A stretch of DNA of 64,000 nt from Pelodera strongyloides (lineage: Eukaryota; Nematoda; Chromadorea; Rhabditida; Rhabditidae), in the NCBI GenBank assembly GCA_036852015.1, contig JAANDG010000291.1, forward strand, positions 62,001 to 126,000. Reading direction: 5' to 3'. Position numbers and translations under genes: made by a program. Below the pieces are notes generated by a model that was given only the letters and a program-made list of their open reading frames with translations, was not told the DNA's origin and ran no database searches. Of this stretch, positions 1-10,955 are shown in pieces; position 1 is the first letter of the stretch, and every line of letters starts with the position of its first letter.

Positions 1-1869
1 AAATGTCAATTTTTGGTTCATTCTTTCAGAAGGCTTTGGATATGAATGAAGGCGGTGAACCAGAAGAGCGTCCTCCAGTCAGTTCTTTTTTGATTTTAGT
101 TACTTCTTCATAGGACATTGCCGATCACAGCGAAAATATAAGCATGTTATTGCCCGTGACAAAGGGTCTGTGGCCGTGAGCACTTTCGCTTCCCATCCAG
201 GAAATAGACGTATCGTAATCCCTGTTCCTACGTTTTAGACAATTTGAAAGGTACTATACATGGTGATGTATCATTTTACACACAAGAATATTCTAGTTTT
301 CCACTCATGATTTGAGTTTCTTCGAAAGTTTAGTTTTAAGATGCCTCTATTTCCTTTATAGAAAGTGAAATCGCTCATTTACGGTGCATTTGCCTTGTTG
401 ATAAAAGTCACATATGTACATGCTCCAGCAGATGATTTTATTTTGCATAAAATTATACAAGTTATTACAGGAATCTGGTTCCGTAGCGAATCCTAAGCGG
501 AATCGCTGTGCTCTACCGCCACTCGCTGTTGTAAGTATACTATTTGCTCCTCAGCATGTTTTAACCGACTGAACTACCGTTACAACGAGTCCATGGAATT
601 CGTCTTGCTGCAACAGAATTCACTTTTTTTAACGCATTTGAGCGCATTACGGATAATTTAGCATTGCGCACGAAAAAAGTACTCTATTCGCCCAATGGGT
701 GCATTGGAGTGCGAATAATAATTATTGTTTTAGTGATTATTATTGCACTAACATTCACTTCAATTAAGTTATTTCAGGAGCTTATCACGCATGCTCGACG
801 AGAAGGCGTGAGTGCAAAAAAACTCTTATTGACCGGAGTGAGTTATTTTTCTATTAAATATGGATACGCCTTCGCTGGTTGAGTGTACTGTTTTTCCTAA
901 CGGTTTTCCGGTTCTTGAGTTTTCACGGAACTTTTCAGCGCGCCTATGAGCTCTTTCAACAAGCCCGTGACCATAAGAGAAAGGATGTTATGGCAAAGGA
1001 ATCGAAGAAAAATGACGGCGAGACGAAGCGCTTCGAACATTCGCGGGACATTAAGAAAGATAGGACCTTGGAAAAGGACCCGAAGAAGCCAGTGGTCGAG
1101 TCCAAGCAGACGACTGGTTATGAAACGATTCCAAAAGAGCGGGAGAAATCAGCCGGAGTGAGCACTCATCATTTGTTCCATTTTCAAACGAATGTACGTA
1201 TATGTTTATTGAGATAATATCTACTATTATTTTAATGAATTAGATTAGGCGTAGGTGTTTACTGTTTTGACTTAGGATCGTTCCCAGCCTGCTTCCCCAA
1301 TGCCCAGCTCCTCACCTCGCACGCCGGCTTCAAGATTGACGACCCCGGATAATCGTTCATCTATTTCGCCACACCGTTTCACAACAAGTCCTGCATCACC
1401 AGCGTCGACCACATGGGCATCTTCATCTGCGAGCACGCCCGTCAAGCTGCCGACTGCAGCAAAACCCGTCACGGTTGCGACAGACGGGAAGGTAACTTTC
1501 CAGACACCGGAGTCATACGCAACGTGGGTACAACTTACAAATTATACGTTTCAGTTGCTTTCTTGTGTTTAGCAATAAAGGCATTTATTGGATTACAAGC
1601 TGAATCCGAGTCTAGTTTTACAACGTTCACATTGCGTTTTGGACAAAAGGCCAACAAACAATGTCATGTGCCATTTTTTCAGATATGTTCACTCTTTGAA
1701 GTTGTTGGAAAATTCGCATAAAAGGTAAGTCAATGTTTATATGCTTGTGATATCTGTTCAGAACGTCTTTGTTTTTTATTTACTTTAGTATTACTTTTTG
1801 GACGACTGTAAATGTTTCCAGAAAGGCGGCGAAGAAGGAAAAAAAGCGTCAAGACCAGTGAGTTCGTGA
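1..1869 (+). CDS. 3' part of an unrecognised Lys- and Ser/Thr/Pro-rich protein gene (5' partial)
   Basis: I read exons at 30-77, 131-175, 471-530, 778-837, 939-1157 and 1276-1491. Each is a multiple of three in phase 0, with AG upstream and a GT donor (GTCAGT, GTGAGC, GTAAGT, GTGAGT, GTGAGC, GTAACT) downstream. The 939-1157 exon is Lys/Arg/Glu-rich (RAYELFQQARDHKRKD) and the 1276-1491 exon is Ser/Thr/Pro-rich and likely disordered. The 3' end is unsure: either a short exon at 1683-1721 ending in TAA, or one at 1822-1869 ending in TGA, fits phase 0. The acceptor at 130/131 was chosen only because it keeps the frame; an upstream AG does not. The gene starts left of the window. I recognise no domain. 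The consistent phasing makes a real gene likely; the product is unknown. Confidence 0.55.
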
Positions 1870-2196
1870 GCAGCTATATGAAGCCTAGTAAATGTAGGCA
1901 CACCTTCCATACACTACGACCTAATAACCAATTACGAATGGTGTTAGTTTTCGTAATCTGGACATAATTGTAGTTTATGACTACCGTATATATTTTGTCT
2001 CAAAAAGACATGTCGATCATCGATTTTCGAATCGTTTCGAATCACATGCGTGTTTGTTGATTTTCTCGGAGATCCGTAGTGGGGGGTCTCACCCCATTAG
2101 TTATTTGTTTTGTATTATTAGTTTGTTCTAGAATGTAACCTTTCTAATTGTTAGTCACTTTTCGTATTCTAGTTGCGTAGCCGCAATAGTTTAGCC
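1870..2196. other. No gene seen
   Basis: This AT-rich stretch follows the first gene. I see no open frame with splice support. It may include the left edge of the Ty3/gypsy element further right, but no long terminal repeat boundary can be fixed because the matching right-hand repeat is missing. Confidence 0.4.
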
Positions 2197-2577
2197 GTCG
2201 TATGAGTTTCTTTCTTGAGAATTTTAAATGTATCTTCTAGCAAGTTTCTTCGAGTTAGTTTAGTACTCTAGTATGAGTTGTTGTTGAATTATTGATTCTC
2301 CATTGTGGATCCTCATTTGTTATGATACACTCACCTGTCGTATGAGTTTCTTTCTTTAGAATTTTAAATGTATCTTCTAGCAAGTTTCTTCGAGTTAGTT
2401 TAGTACTCTAGTATGAGTTGTTGTTGAATTATTGATTCTCCATTGTGGATCCTCATTTGTTATGATACTCACCTGTATTTGTTTTGAGCGACGTAGTAAA
2501 GTAAAATATTGTAGTAAAATTCTTGTTTTTCTCAATTAGTAAAAACTTTATTGTAGTAAAATTCTTGTTTTTCTCAA
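2197..2577. repeat. 140-bp tandem duplication followed by a roughly 28-bp tandem duplication
   Basis: A 140-bp unit starting GTCGTATGAGTTTC (2197-2336) recurs at 2337-2476 with only a few changes, such as TTGAG to TTTAG and a 2-bp loss near TGATAC(AC)TC. Just downstream, TTGTAGTAAAATTCTTG with its TTTTTCTCAA tail occurs twice (about 2504-2534 and 2550-2577). They may be regulatory or U3-like repeats of the gypsy element at right, but without a second LTR this is inference. Confidence 0.75.
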
Positions 2578-3656
2578 GACTAAGTTTATTGTAACTACAC
2601 CGGTTGTTAATCTATTTTCTATCTATACTACTTCTGGTCCTCATGTGAATGGTTATCAGAACGGCGTCTTGAACGGAATCGTCTTGTGAAACTATTTTCT
2701 TCAGGCCATTCCTCAATTAGTTAGCAAGGTCGCTGGGATTGATATATCCGCGGCTTGTTAAGGAACAATCTACAATCAAGACTTTAGATTGTTCAATGCT
2801 GGGGAGTCCCTCACCGGCCAGGGGACTTGCCCATGGGGGCCGAACCGTTTCGTATCTGTCGTGGCGAATGCTGCTATCAGAGACGACACTGGAAATCAAA
2901 TACTTTTGTTCTAGTGATAGAATTCAGGACCGAATTTCTATTTTTGCTAATTGTGCCTTGTGATTGTTTATGTTGATGTATTGTGCGATGCGGTGAGGTG
3001 GTCGGACGACCCCAATACCCATTAATCGGTTTGCTCTCTGTGTGTCATTTTGCTCAATGGTTTTGTGGTGAGGTGGTCCGACGACCCCAAGATCCTTACT
3101 TACCTTGAGTTCTGTCGAGCTGTAGCTCACTCTGTCATTTGAACCCCTGCAAGCTGGTGAGGTGTCATGCAAGGCCCTACATCAGTGGTTCATTCTGACA
3201 CCCAGGCTTAGTAGAAATAGTTTTGCTTTTTTGTAAGCAACAGTTTCTACTAAACCTACTGCCGTTTGGGCGTAAACCAAACTGGTGTTCAACTGCTGAA
3301 CCCAGTGAAGGCTTACCCTTGAACAGGTTAATAATGGTTATGGTACGAGAGTTCTCTCCGTTTCTGTCACTTCTGTTTAACCGTTCATATGGCAGAGAGT
3401 GCTACATTTGATCTTGGTGTCATGGTTACCCAAGGTTGAGTCGCTGGCTGTATCACAGTTTTACTGGTGGATACTCCAGCCTGCTCACCCTTTACGAGAT
3501 ACTCAGTTAATGTTCTACGCGGAGTTATTATGCTTGTGGCGTTAACAGAAACTGGTACCTTGTATGTGTTAACTATGAAGGCATTAGAACTCTATATGAT
3601 TGAGTAAAATTATCACATATGACGAGGTCGTTTGGTCATTATGAGAACGGTTTCAG
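2578..3656 (+). other. Probable untranslated leader of the Ty3/gypsy element
   Basis: About 1 kb with no convincing coding frame lies between the tandem repeats and the gag start at 3657. A 25-bp block built around GGTGAGGTGGTC and GACGACCCCAA occurs twice (about 2992-3017 and 3068-3093); each contains the small inverted repeat GGTCG-CGACC. A stretch beginning TGGTTATCAG at about 2650 has the TGG start expected of a primer binding site, but I could not match it to a tRNA, so the call is weak. Confidence 0.35.
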
Positions 3657-4337
3657 ATGTCAGATCATTCTGGAAATGAAGAACATACGCCTGTTGATAT
3701 GGATGTTGAGAAGCCGGAAGAGGAAGACGTGCTGAAGTCGGATGAGAACGAAGAACCGAAGGCCGGTATCAACGAAGAACTGATTCTTGCAGCAAGACTT
3801 GATTTCGGCGCCACACTTGATAGTGTATTGAACTTATCGGAGACGGTTGTTGCTATTTGTTTGAGAGCAGAACCGCGATTGCGTGAGCGCGCTGCCTCAC
3901 AAATTGTCACCAAAGTAGATGATCTTATGCGAGAGTTGCGTGAAAGATGGTTGAGGGTGCAATTGGCTAATGATGGTTTTGATACCTTGCCTTGGAGACA
4001 TGCCGCGAGTGTGATGGCTACCCTTGACAAGTTTGGTATTAAAGACGTTACAACTCTTAATGAGTATGTCAGTGAACATGGAGAACAAGCTGAGATTCTT
4101 GAAGAATTGTGCAAGATTACTGGTGCAAGACTTCCAAACCTAGAGAATACAGTCGGAAATCGACAGGTACTTTGCATACTGATGTTTTGGAATTTGGAAG
4201 AACCAGTCCAGAGAACTCAGTTAGATAACATAATGAAGGTACCCGTACTGTTCCGCCCGTGGTTGAACATCGTGATTCGTTATCTGAATGGTCCAGAGAT
4301 GCTTGGTCTGCTCTTTTGTCTGCTTTGCCTCCTCTGA
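3657..4337 (+). CDS. gag N-terminal part of the Ty3/gypsy element (frame 1)
   Basis: The ATG at 3657 opens a 226-residue acidic frame (Glu/Asp-rich first 35 residues) with predicted helices and no recognised catalytic motif, as expected for a gag N-terminus. The last roughly 36 residues before the stop at 4337 overlap the second gag frame, which opens at 4229. The acceptable gag reading therefore changes frame between 4229 and 4260. I looked for an intron: GTACTT at 4167 is a possible donor, but no acceptor restores the downstream frame, so a frameshift mutation is more likely. Function: structural protein of retrotransposon particles, by position. Confidence 0.6.
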   Translation: MSDHSGNEEHTPVDMDVEKPEEEDVLKSDENEEPKAGINEELILAARLDFGATLDSVLNLSETVVAICLRAEPRLRERAASQIVTKVDDLMRELRERWLRVQLANDGFDTLPWRHAASVMATLDKFGIKDVTTLNEYVSEHGEQAEILEELCKITGARLPNLENTVGNRQVLCILMFWNLEEPVQRTQLDNIMKVPVLFRPWLNIVIRYLNGPEMLGLLFCLLCLL

Positions 4338-5998
4338 CAAGATTCGGTGCTTGTGACGTTGATACATTTGAAAGTTACGTGAGCGCAATTAAACTCCGTT
4401 TTCTGCCTGGAATCCCTGATCATCTGAAACTCGCCTTGTTCTCATCCTACTTGAAAGAAGACGCGCGACTGATGTTGGACGCTATTCCTCAGACGATCAA
4501 AGACGCTGGTTTTGAGGCAGTGTTGACTGAATTCAGATCACGTTTGAAGGGCAGTGTTACGTTGAAGAAGGCTGTGTATCAGCGTGAACTCTTGAGTTTT
4601 ACTCGGAAACCTGGACAGAGCGTATCCTACTTGTGTCGTGAAATTGAATCCCTTGGGAAAAAATCTTTTCCTAGTGACGAAGAACTGGAGATGCGTATGA
4701 ACCAACAGTGCTCGGCTTTGCTGCAATGTCTTCGTGATCGTAAAGAGTTCTCTTCCTATCTGGATGTCTCCGTTTCCAGCGAAGGACAGATGATGTCGTG
4801 TAATAATAAGGTGAAAGAGATGGCTTTGAGACACGAAGTCTACGAGAATCTGAACAAGTCTCAGGTGCATTCTTCTTCGAGGTCTACCAATAATCGTTGG
4901 TCGGGTGGATCGAATCATCGTCCTGAAAACTCCCCTCGTTATGGCCATTCTAAGCAGCCGGAAAGATCCACACCTATTCGTACGGGAGGAAATGCAGTAC
5001 CGTTGAATAGTAATCGTTCTGAACCGTCGAGGAATTTCACTTCGAATCCTCATATTGTTTGTCATCGTTGTAATAAGAAGGGTCATGTCCAAGCAAAGTG
5101 TCCTCAGCTGAGACATGAAGAAATGGTGGTGAAAGCACCAGTTGTAAAAACAAGTGGGTGGTTGCCTGCTTCTGCTCTGAAGGAAGAGGATTCTAACCAG
5201 GCGGCGTCGAGTTCCTTCAGTCGCGCTAAATTTGTCCTGGAAATGAAATCTGGCGCGGTGCCAGTTCATCAGCAGTCGTCCGAAGGGTCGAATCATAAGG
5301 CTGATGAGGTGTGCAGATTGCAGATGGCCACGAAAGGTCAGGCTGGTTTGTGCATCGGAAAGAGTCGCAACCTGGATAAGGTGCCTGCTCGTTTCCAATC
5401 GGGGTGGACTCTTGAAAAGAGGGACCCGAGGTTTACTCTTGAAGAGAGGGACCTGAAGACCGGTGTGGATGTAGCGTGGCATCGTGAAGCCGGAAAACTT
5501 GCCCACGGTGAGTTGTGCACGACTCATCGCACGCTGCTGGGAAGTTATTGTTTTTGTTCTTGTGTGGAATCAGCACCCGACGGACTGATTCTGGAGGAAA
5601 TGCGACCAATTGTATTGCCCACGACAGACAATGCGTACATCTCGGATCAACTGCTACTTCGTGGTACAGTAGCATTCGTGAACACTGATATTGTCATCGA
5701 CACTGGTGCCGCGATTTCAGTTGTCTCATCGGGATTTCTGCGAAAACCGCACAGTGAGGAAAGTGTTACAAAGAGAATGCAGAAGGAAGAAGTGAACTAC
5801 TCTGAGGGGACGCCTGAAGAGTTTGGTGTATACGACGCGTCACGTAACCTTCTAAAGCTGATTGCCCGTTGTCATCTTCCTGTACAGTTGGATGGAGGTG
5901 AATTGGGGCGCATCGGATTTCATGTCGTAAGACGTGACGAACCAACAGTGTTGATTGGAATGAACGCGATCAAAAAGATTGGTCTGCGGTTTTTTTAA
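4229..5998 (+). CDS. gag C-terminal part plus aspartic protease of the Ty3/gypsy element
   Basis: The frame is open from 4229 after a TAA at 4226; there is no ATG at its start, so it depends on the upstream gag frame. The capsid-like region includes LPGIPDHLKLALFSSYL (4409-4459) and KPGQSVSYLCREIESLGK. A CCHC knuckle, CHRCNKKGHVQAKC, lies near 5059-5100 and binds nucleic acid in this family. The retroviral-type protease motif VIDTGAAISVVSSG lies near 5692-5733, with DTGA as the active-site triplet. The frame ends at TAA 5996-5998, right after a seven-T run. Downstream polymerase is in the -1 frame and open across this point, consistent with a gag-pol frameshift arrangement or a homopolymer indel. 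Confidence 0.8.
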   Translation, partial: HNEGTRTVPPVVEHRDSLSEWSRDAWSALLSALPPLTRFGACDVDTFESYVSAIKLRFLPGIPDHLKLALFSSYLKEDARLMLDAIPQTIKDAGFEAVLTEFRSRLKGSVTLKKAVYQRELLSFTRKPGQSVSYLCREIESLGKKSFPSDEELEMRMNQQCSALLQCLRDRKEFSSYLDVSVSSEGQMMSCNNKVKEMALRHEVYENLNKSQVHSSSRSTNNRWSGGSNHRPENSPRYGHSKQPERSTPIRTGGNAVPLNSNRSEPSRNFTSNPHIVCHRCNKKGHVQAKCPQLRHEEMVVKAPVVKTSGWLPASALKEEDSNQAASSSFSRAKFVLEMKSGAVPVHQQSSEGSNHKADEVCRLQMATKGQAGLCIGKSRNLDKVPARFQSGWTLEKRDPRFTLEERDLKTGVDVAWHREAGKLAHGELCTTHRTLLGSYCFCSCVESAPDGLILEEMRPIVLPTTDNAYISDQLLLRGTVAFVNTDIVIDTGAAISVVSSGFLRKPHSEESVTKRMQKEEVNYSEGTPEEFGVYDASRNLLKLIARCHLPVQLDGGELGRIGFHVVRRDEPTVLIGMNAIKKIGLRFF

Positions 5999-6060
5999 AT
6001 TGCCCGGACGATGGAGCCGGGCTATCTGTTGATCAAACGGCATATGTACCACCTGGTACA

Positions 6061-8556
6061 ATGAAAGTGATTCCAGTGAAGGGAGAAAGAAAGAACGCCG
6101 TTTATCTCCTGGAATCACAGAAATGGTTGTCTACTTCGGTGTTGGTTGAGACGGATTCGGAGGGAAGAGGACATGTTTTGATTGATAACATCAGCTCGGA
6201 CATTGATAACGTACTTCATATTCATAAAGTAGAAACGTTGTCTTCTTCGGAATACTCGGAAACCCTTGAATGGGATGATCTGGAAAAGGTCTTACCGGAA
6301 TCTGTGTTCAACAAGACGTGCGAGGAAATGTTGGAACTCGATGCGAAGCAGCAGTATGATAGTGTTGACCGTTACTCGCAGATTATTCAAGAGTTGTCAG
6401 CGAACGGTATGGAGAGTCGGGAAGAACTGGTTGAACTTGTGAAGCAGTTTGAAGATGTCTTTGCTCTAAATGACAGTGAGTTGGGTAGAGCAAAAGGGTT
6501 TTACCATGTAGTTGATACGGGTGATGCACCACCGATCAGACAGCGTGCTCGCCCAGTGCCATTGCCGATGATTGATCAAGTGAAAGCTCTTCTTCAACGA
6601 ATGAAGCGAGAGGGTATTGTTACGAAAAGCAAGAGCCCTTGGGCTTCACCGACTGTTTTGGTCAAGAAGAAAGACGGAACCATCAGATTGTGTGTAGATT
6701 ATCGCAAGTTGAACGAAGTGATGAAACACGATGCTCATCCGCTGCCTAATATGGATTTGACGATCCAAAGTCTTCACGGAAATAAGATCTTCAGCACATT
6801 CGCTCTAGTTTCGGGCTTTTGGCAAGGTCCGATGGAACAGCAAAGTCGATCGAAAACTGCATTTGTCATCCTAAATGAGTTGCTCGAATTTACCGTGATG
6901 CCGTATGGATTGGCGAACGCGCCTGCATCTTTTCAACGTCTGATGCTATTAGTTCTGGCCGATATCCTTGGTGATAAGATCTTTGTGTATATCGATGATG
7001 TTGTGGTTGCTTCCTCTACATGGGAAGAGCATGTTCGACTCTTGGAGCTTCTGTTGAGCCGTTTGAGAAAGTTCGGTCTGCGTTTAAAGGCTTCGAAATG
7101 TCATATTGGAAAGAAAGAAGTTCACTTCCTCGGGCATATTGTATGTGAAGAGGGTGTTCGAGTGGATGAAGACAAGATACAGAATATTCGAGACTGTCCA
7201 CGACCTTCTTCAATCAGTGAACTGCGTACGTTTCTGGGAATGGCATCGTACTATCGAAAGTTTGTCAGCGGTTTCTCTAAAATTGCGGGACCCTTGTATA
7301 ATCTCACAAGTCCGACAACGAAGTGGGAATGGGGAGAAGGACAGGAAAGAGCGTTTACGATTCTGAAGTCGGCTTTATCTTCGACTCCTGTTCTAGCTCA
7401 ACCGGATGTTGAAGCTGCGCGTTCTGGAAAACGTTCGTTCGTGGTATATTCTGATGCTTCGAAACAAGGGATCGGGGCCGTTCTCTGTCAAGAAGACGAG
7501 AATGCGAACCTGCGTCCTATCCACTTCATGTCGAAAAGGTTGAACTCAGCTCCGACCAATTATCATCCAACAGACTTGGAGGCATATGCTATTAAGGAGG
7601 CTTTGGGAAAATTCCGTCCGTATACCTATGGAACCCAAGTTATCGTGCGAACTGATCATCAGGCTCTTGTTGCGTTGTTGAAGCGAACAAATTTGTCGGA
7701 ACGTACTCTACGTTGGGCGCTAGAACTGCAAGATGAGAACATCAAAATTGAGTATGTGAAAGGAAAGGCAAATGGTGTTGCCGATGCGTTGTCGCGAGGA
7801 CCTGTTGTTCTGGGAACAACTGTTGATGATGCTTCTGAAGGTACAAAGCTTGATCGTATTATCAGTGAAATGGTTTTCCGTGTGCACGATGATGAATGGC
7901 AACGGACTCTTGAAGCTGATTCGGGTTTTCAAGAAAAGAAGTTGGCAGACGGTGAACTAGATAGTGAAGTATCTATTGAGAATTCGACCAAGTTGAGTGT
8001 GAAGAACTTTGTTGACGTTGATGGAAAACTTCTGTACATCGGGCAAGATGGATACCTACGACGATGGGTACCTGAGAAGTTTAGAAGAGAGGTCTGGAAA
8101 GCTGCACATGAGTCCGAGTTTGGTGGACACGGTAGTGCTGAAGTCAGTCTAAACAGAGTCGCTCGGGAGTTGTACTGGCCTGAGATGCCAAAGGACTTCA
8201 AAGAATGGTATCGGCAATGTGTGAAATGTCTGGTTGGTAACGTGAAACCATGCTACGTTCCTCCTCTACATCCTCGTGTCGTGTCTTCTGCGTTTGATAC
8301 AATTGCGGTAGATCTGGTGGACTTTGGAGAGCCTACTACCCGTGGAAATCGGTACATGCTGAGTGTAATAGACTATTTTACAAAGTATGGTTATGCTGAA
8401 GCACTTCCTGCGAAGAATGCAAATTTGGTGTCTGCCGCTTTGCTGAACTATCTCTTGAGAGAATGTCGCATTCCGCGTGAGATTGTGTCAGATCAAGGGA
8501 AGGAGTTTATAAATGATGTTGTTAAAACTGCTGCGCGATGGACAATCTGTCTCTGA
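6061..8556 (+). pseudogene. pol (RT, RNase H, partial integrase) of the Ty3/gypsy element, inactivated
   Basis: The RT begins with KSPWASPTVLVKKKDG and LCVDYRKLN (about residue 209). The usual LDLASGYW block reads FALVSGFW: the first catalytic Asp is Ala (GCT at 6802-6804, about residue 248). The second motif, YIDD, is intact at about residue 310, as is FLGHIV. RNase H is recognisable from YSDASKQGIGAVL (about residue 463) and the TDHQALVALL block. Integrase keeps its HHCC zinc region and two acidic residues (AVDLVDFG, SDQGKEF) but lacks the third, because coding sequence stops at about 8534 where satellite begins; the last residues before the 8556 stop are read from satellite. It cannot be autonomous. 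Its frame is open upstream to at least 5992 in the -1 frame relative to protease. Confidence 0.88.
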
Positions 8557-9190
8557 TGCCTGCTTCGCTTCAGCATCGGAGTCGATTTGCATCATTACCT
8601 TTGATCTACGGTGAGCTTTGCACGTCGACTTGTTTTTGACGTCATAGATTCTGAATAAGAAGCGCGATCGAGAATCTGTCTCTGTCGCATGCTTCGCTTC
8701 AGCATTGGAGTCGATTTGCATTGTTACTTTTGATCTGCGGAGAACTTTGCACGTCGCCTTGTATTTGACGTCATAGATTCTGAATCAAGCGCGATCGAGA
8801 ATCTGTCTCTGGTGCTTCTTCGCTTCAGCATTGGAGTCGATTTGCATGGTTACTTTTGAGCTGCGGTGAATTTTCACGTCGACTTTTTTGAGTCGTAGAT
8901 TCTGAATCAGAGCACGATCGACAATCTGATCTGACGCGTGTTCGCTTCAGTATTGGAGTCAATTTGCATTGTTACTTTTGATCTGCGGTGAACTTTGCAC
9001 GTCGACTTGTATTTGACGTCATAGATCCTGAATCAGAAGCACGATCGACAATCTGTCTCTGATGCCTGCTTCGCTTCAGCATCGGAGTCGATTTGCATCA
9101 TTACTTTTGATCTAATGTGAACTTTGCACGTCGACTTGTTTTTGACTTCCAACATTCTGAATCCATGAGTCATAGATCGATTCTGCGCGC
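8534..9190. repeat. Satellite A, 129-bp tandem repeat (array 1)
   Basis: Monomers of about 129 bp carry GATTCTGAATCAGAAGCGCG, GAGAATCTGTCTCTG, TGCTTCGCTTCAGCATTGG, GTCGATTTGCATTGTTAC and CTTTGCACGTCGACTTG. About five copies follow directly on the truncated integrase frame. The block ends AACATTCTGAATCCATGAG and then enters a GC-rich module at 9191. Reading frames through the array are artefacts of the repeat, not genes. Confidence 0.93.
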
Positions 9191-9430
9191 GCGCCTCGCT
9201 CAGGGGATATGGCTTTAGCTTCAGTTTTGATTTTGATAAGTTAACTATTTCAATTTTTGAAGTTACACTGAATTCGCTTTATCTGCATTTTGAAGATTTT
9301 AATGAAATTCGCATTTTGGTCGGATCGGATTTTCGGAGATTCGGAGTGCGCATTTTAATTATATTCGGATTTTATAACGGCGGACCTTCGGTCGTCCTTC
9401 GCTTGCCTGACGTTCACTATGCTTTAAATT
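9191..9430. other. GC-rich hairpin module plus AT-rich spacer (module C, truncated copy)
   Basis: It begins with GCGCGCGCGCCTCGCTC and GATATGGCTTTAGCTT, the same sequence that follows the Helitron-like 3' termini near 15072 and 19446, but without the outer half of the hairpin and CTAG. It also carries a degenerate copy of the GGCGGGCC/GGCCCGCC hairpin at about 9379. Read on the minus strand it would be a Helitron-like 3' end that lost its terminus to satellite. Confidence 0.55.
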
Positions 9431-10955
9431 TGAACTTCGTGTGCAATGTTACCTTTGAGCTACGGTGAACTTTGCACGTCGACTTGTTTTTGACGTCATA
9501 GATTCTGAATCAGAAACGCGATCGAGAATCTGTCTCTGACGCATGCTTCGCTTCAGCATTGGAGTTAATTTGCATTGTTACTTTTGATCTGCGGTGAACT
9601 TTGCACGTCGACTTCTATTTGACGGTGTAGATTCTGAATCAGAAGCGCGATCGAGAATCTGTCTCTGACGCATGCTTAGCGTCAGCATTGGAGTCGATTT
9701 GCATTGTTACTTTTGAGCTGCGGTGAACTTTGCACGTCGACTTATTTTTGACGTCGTAGATTCTGAATCAGAAGCGCGATTGAGAATCTGTCTCTGATGC
9801 GTGCTTCGCTTCAGCATTGGAGTCGATTTGCATTGTTACTTTTGATCTGCGGTGAACTTTGCACGTCGACTTGTATTTGACCTCATAGATTCTGAATCAG
9901 AAGCGCGATCGAGAATCTGTCTCTGGTGCATGCTTCGCTTCAGCATTGGAGTCGATTTGCATTATTACTTTTGATCTGCGGAGAACTTTGCACGTCGACT
10001 TGTATTTGACGTCATAGATTCTGAATCAGAAGCGCGATCGAGAATCTGTCTCTGGTGCATGCTTCGCTTCAGCATTGGAGTCGATTTGCATTGTTACTTT
10101 TGATCTGCGGTGAACTTTGCACGTCGACTTGTATTTGACGTCATAGATTCTGAATCAGAAGCTCGATCGAGAATCTGACTCTGACGCGTGCTTCGCTTCA
10201 GCAACGGAGTCGATTTGCATTGTTACTTTTGATCTGCGGTGAACTTTGCACGTCGACTTGTATTTGACGTCATAGATCCTGAATCAGAAGCGCGATGGAC
10301 AATCTGTCTCTGATGACTGCTTCGCTTCAGCATCGGAGTCGATTTGCATCATTACCTTTGATCTACGGTGAGCTTTGCACGTCGACTTGTTTTTGACGTC
10401 ATAGATTCTGAATAAGAAGCGCGATCGAGAATCTGTCTCTGTCGCATGCTTCGCTTCAGCATTGGAGTCGATTTGCATTGTTACTTTTGATCTGCGGGGA
10501 ACTTTGCACGTCGACTTGTATTTGACGTCATAGATTCTGAATCAGAAGCGCGATCGAGAATCTGTCTCTGGTGCATGCTTCGCTTCAGCATTGGAGTCGA
10601 TTTGCATGGTTACTTTTGAGCTACGGTGAAATTTGCACGTCGACTTATTTTTGACGTCGTAGATTCTGAATCAGAAGCCCGATCGAGAATCTGACTCTGA
10701 CGCGTGCTTCGCTTCAGCATTGGAGTCGATTTGCATTGTTACTTTTGATCTGCGGTGAACTTTGCACGTCGACTTGTATTTGACGTCATAGATCCTGAAT
10801 CAGAAGCGCGATCGACAATCTGTCTCTGATGCCTGCTTCGCTTCAGCATCGGAGTCGATTTGCATCTTACTTTTGATCTAAGGTGAACTTTGCACGTCGA
10901 CTTGTTTTTGACTTCCAACATTCTGAATCCATGAGTCATAGATCGATTCTGACTG
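9431..10955. repeat. Satellite A, 129-bp tandem repeat (array 2)
   Basis: About twelve monomers of the same 129-bp family. The last roughly 660 bp (10287-10945) repeat the 8533-9190 block almost base for base, including the rare variants GATGGACAATCTG and the ending AACATTCTGAATCCATGAG. The array therefore has a higher-order period of about 1.75 kb. Confidence 0.93.

Larger units (their letters stand above)
3657..8534 (+). mobile_element. Ty3/gypsy LTR-retrotransposon remnant, 3'-truncated
   Basis: The order is gag, CCHC zinc knuckle, aspartic protease, reverse transcriptase, RNase H, integrase, which is the Ty3/gypsy order with integrase last. The element is broken: a frameshift within gag (4229-4337), a frame change between protease and RT (5990-6060), Ala in place of the first catalytic Asp of RT, and loss of the 3' end where integrase runs straight into 129-bp satellite at about 8534. 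No 3' LTR remains. The left limit is unknown and may reach about 2.0 kb. Codon use and GC are higher than in the surrounding DNA. Confidence 0.9.

Noticed and set aside
2650..2670. Primer binding site for the Ty3/gypsy element (TGGTTATCAG...)
   Set aside because: No LTR edge supports it and I could not match it to a tRNA 3' end, so it is not listed as a feature.
4538..5527. 329-residue frame antisense to gag
   Set aside because: It is the shadow of the gag-protease coding strand; composition follows the sense codons and no motif is present.
8488..8721. Minus-strand frames over satellite A (MQIDSNAEAK...)
   Set aside because: The near-identical frame at 10284-10478 comes from the higher-order satellite repeat, not from a gene family.
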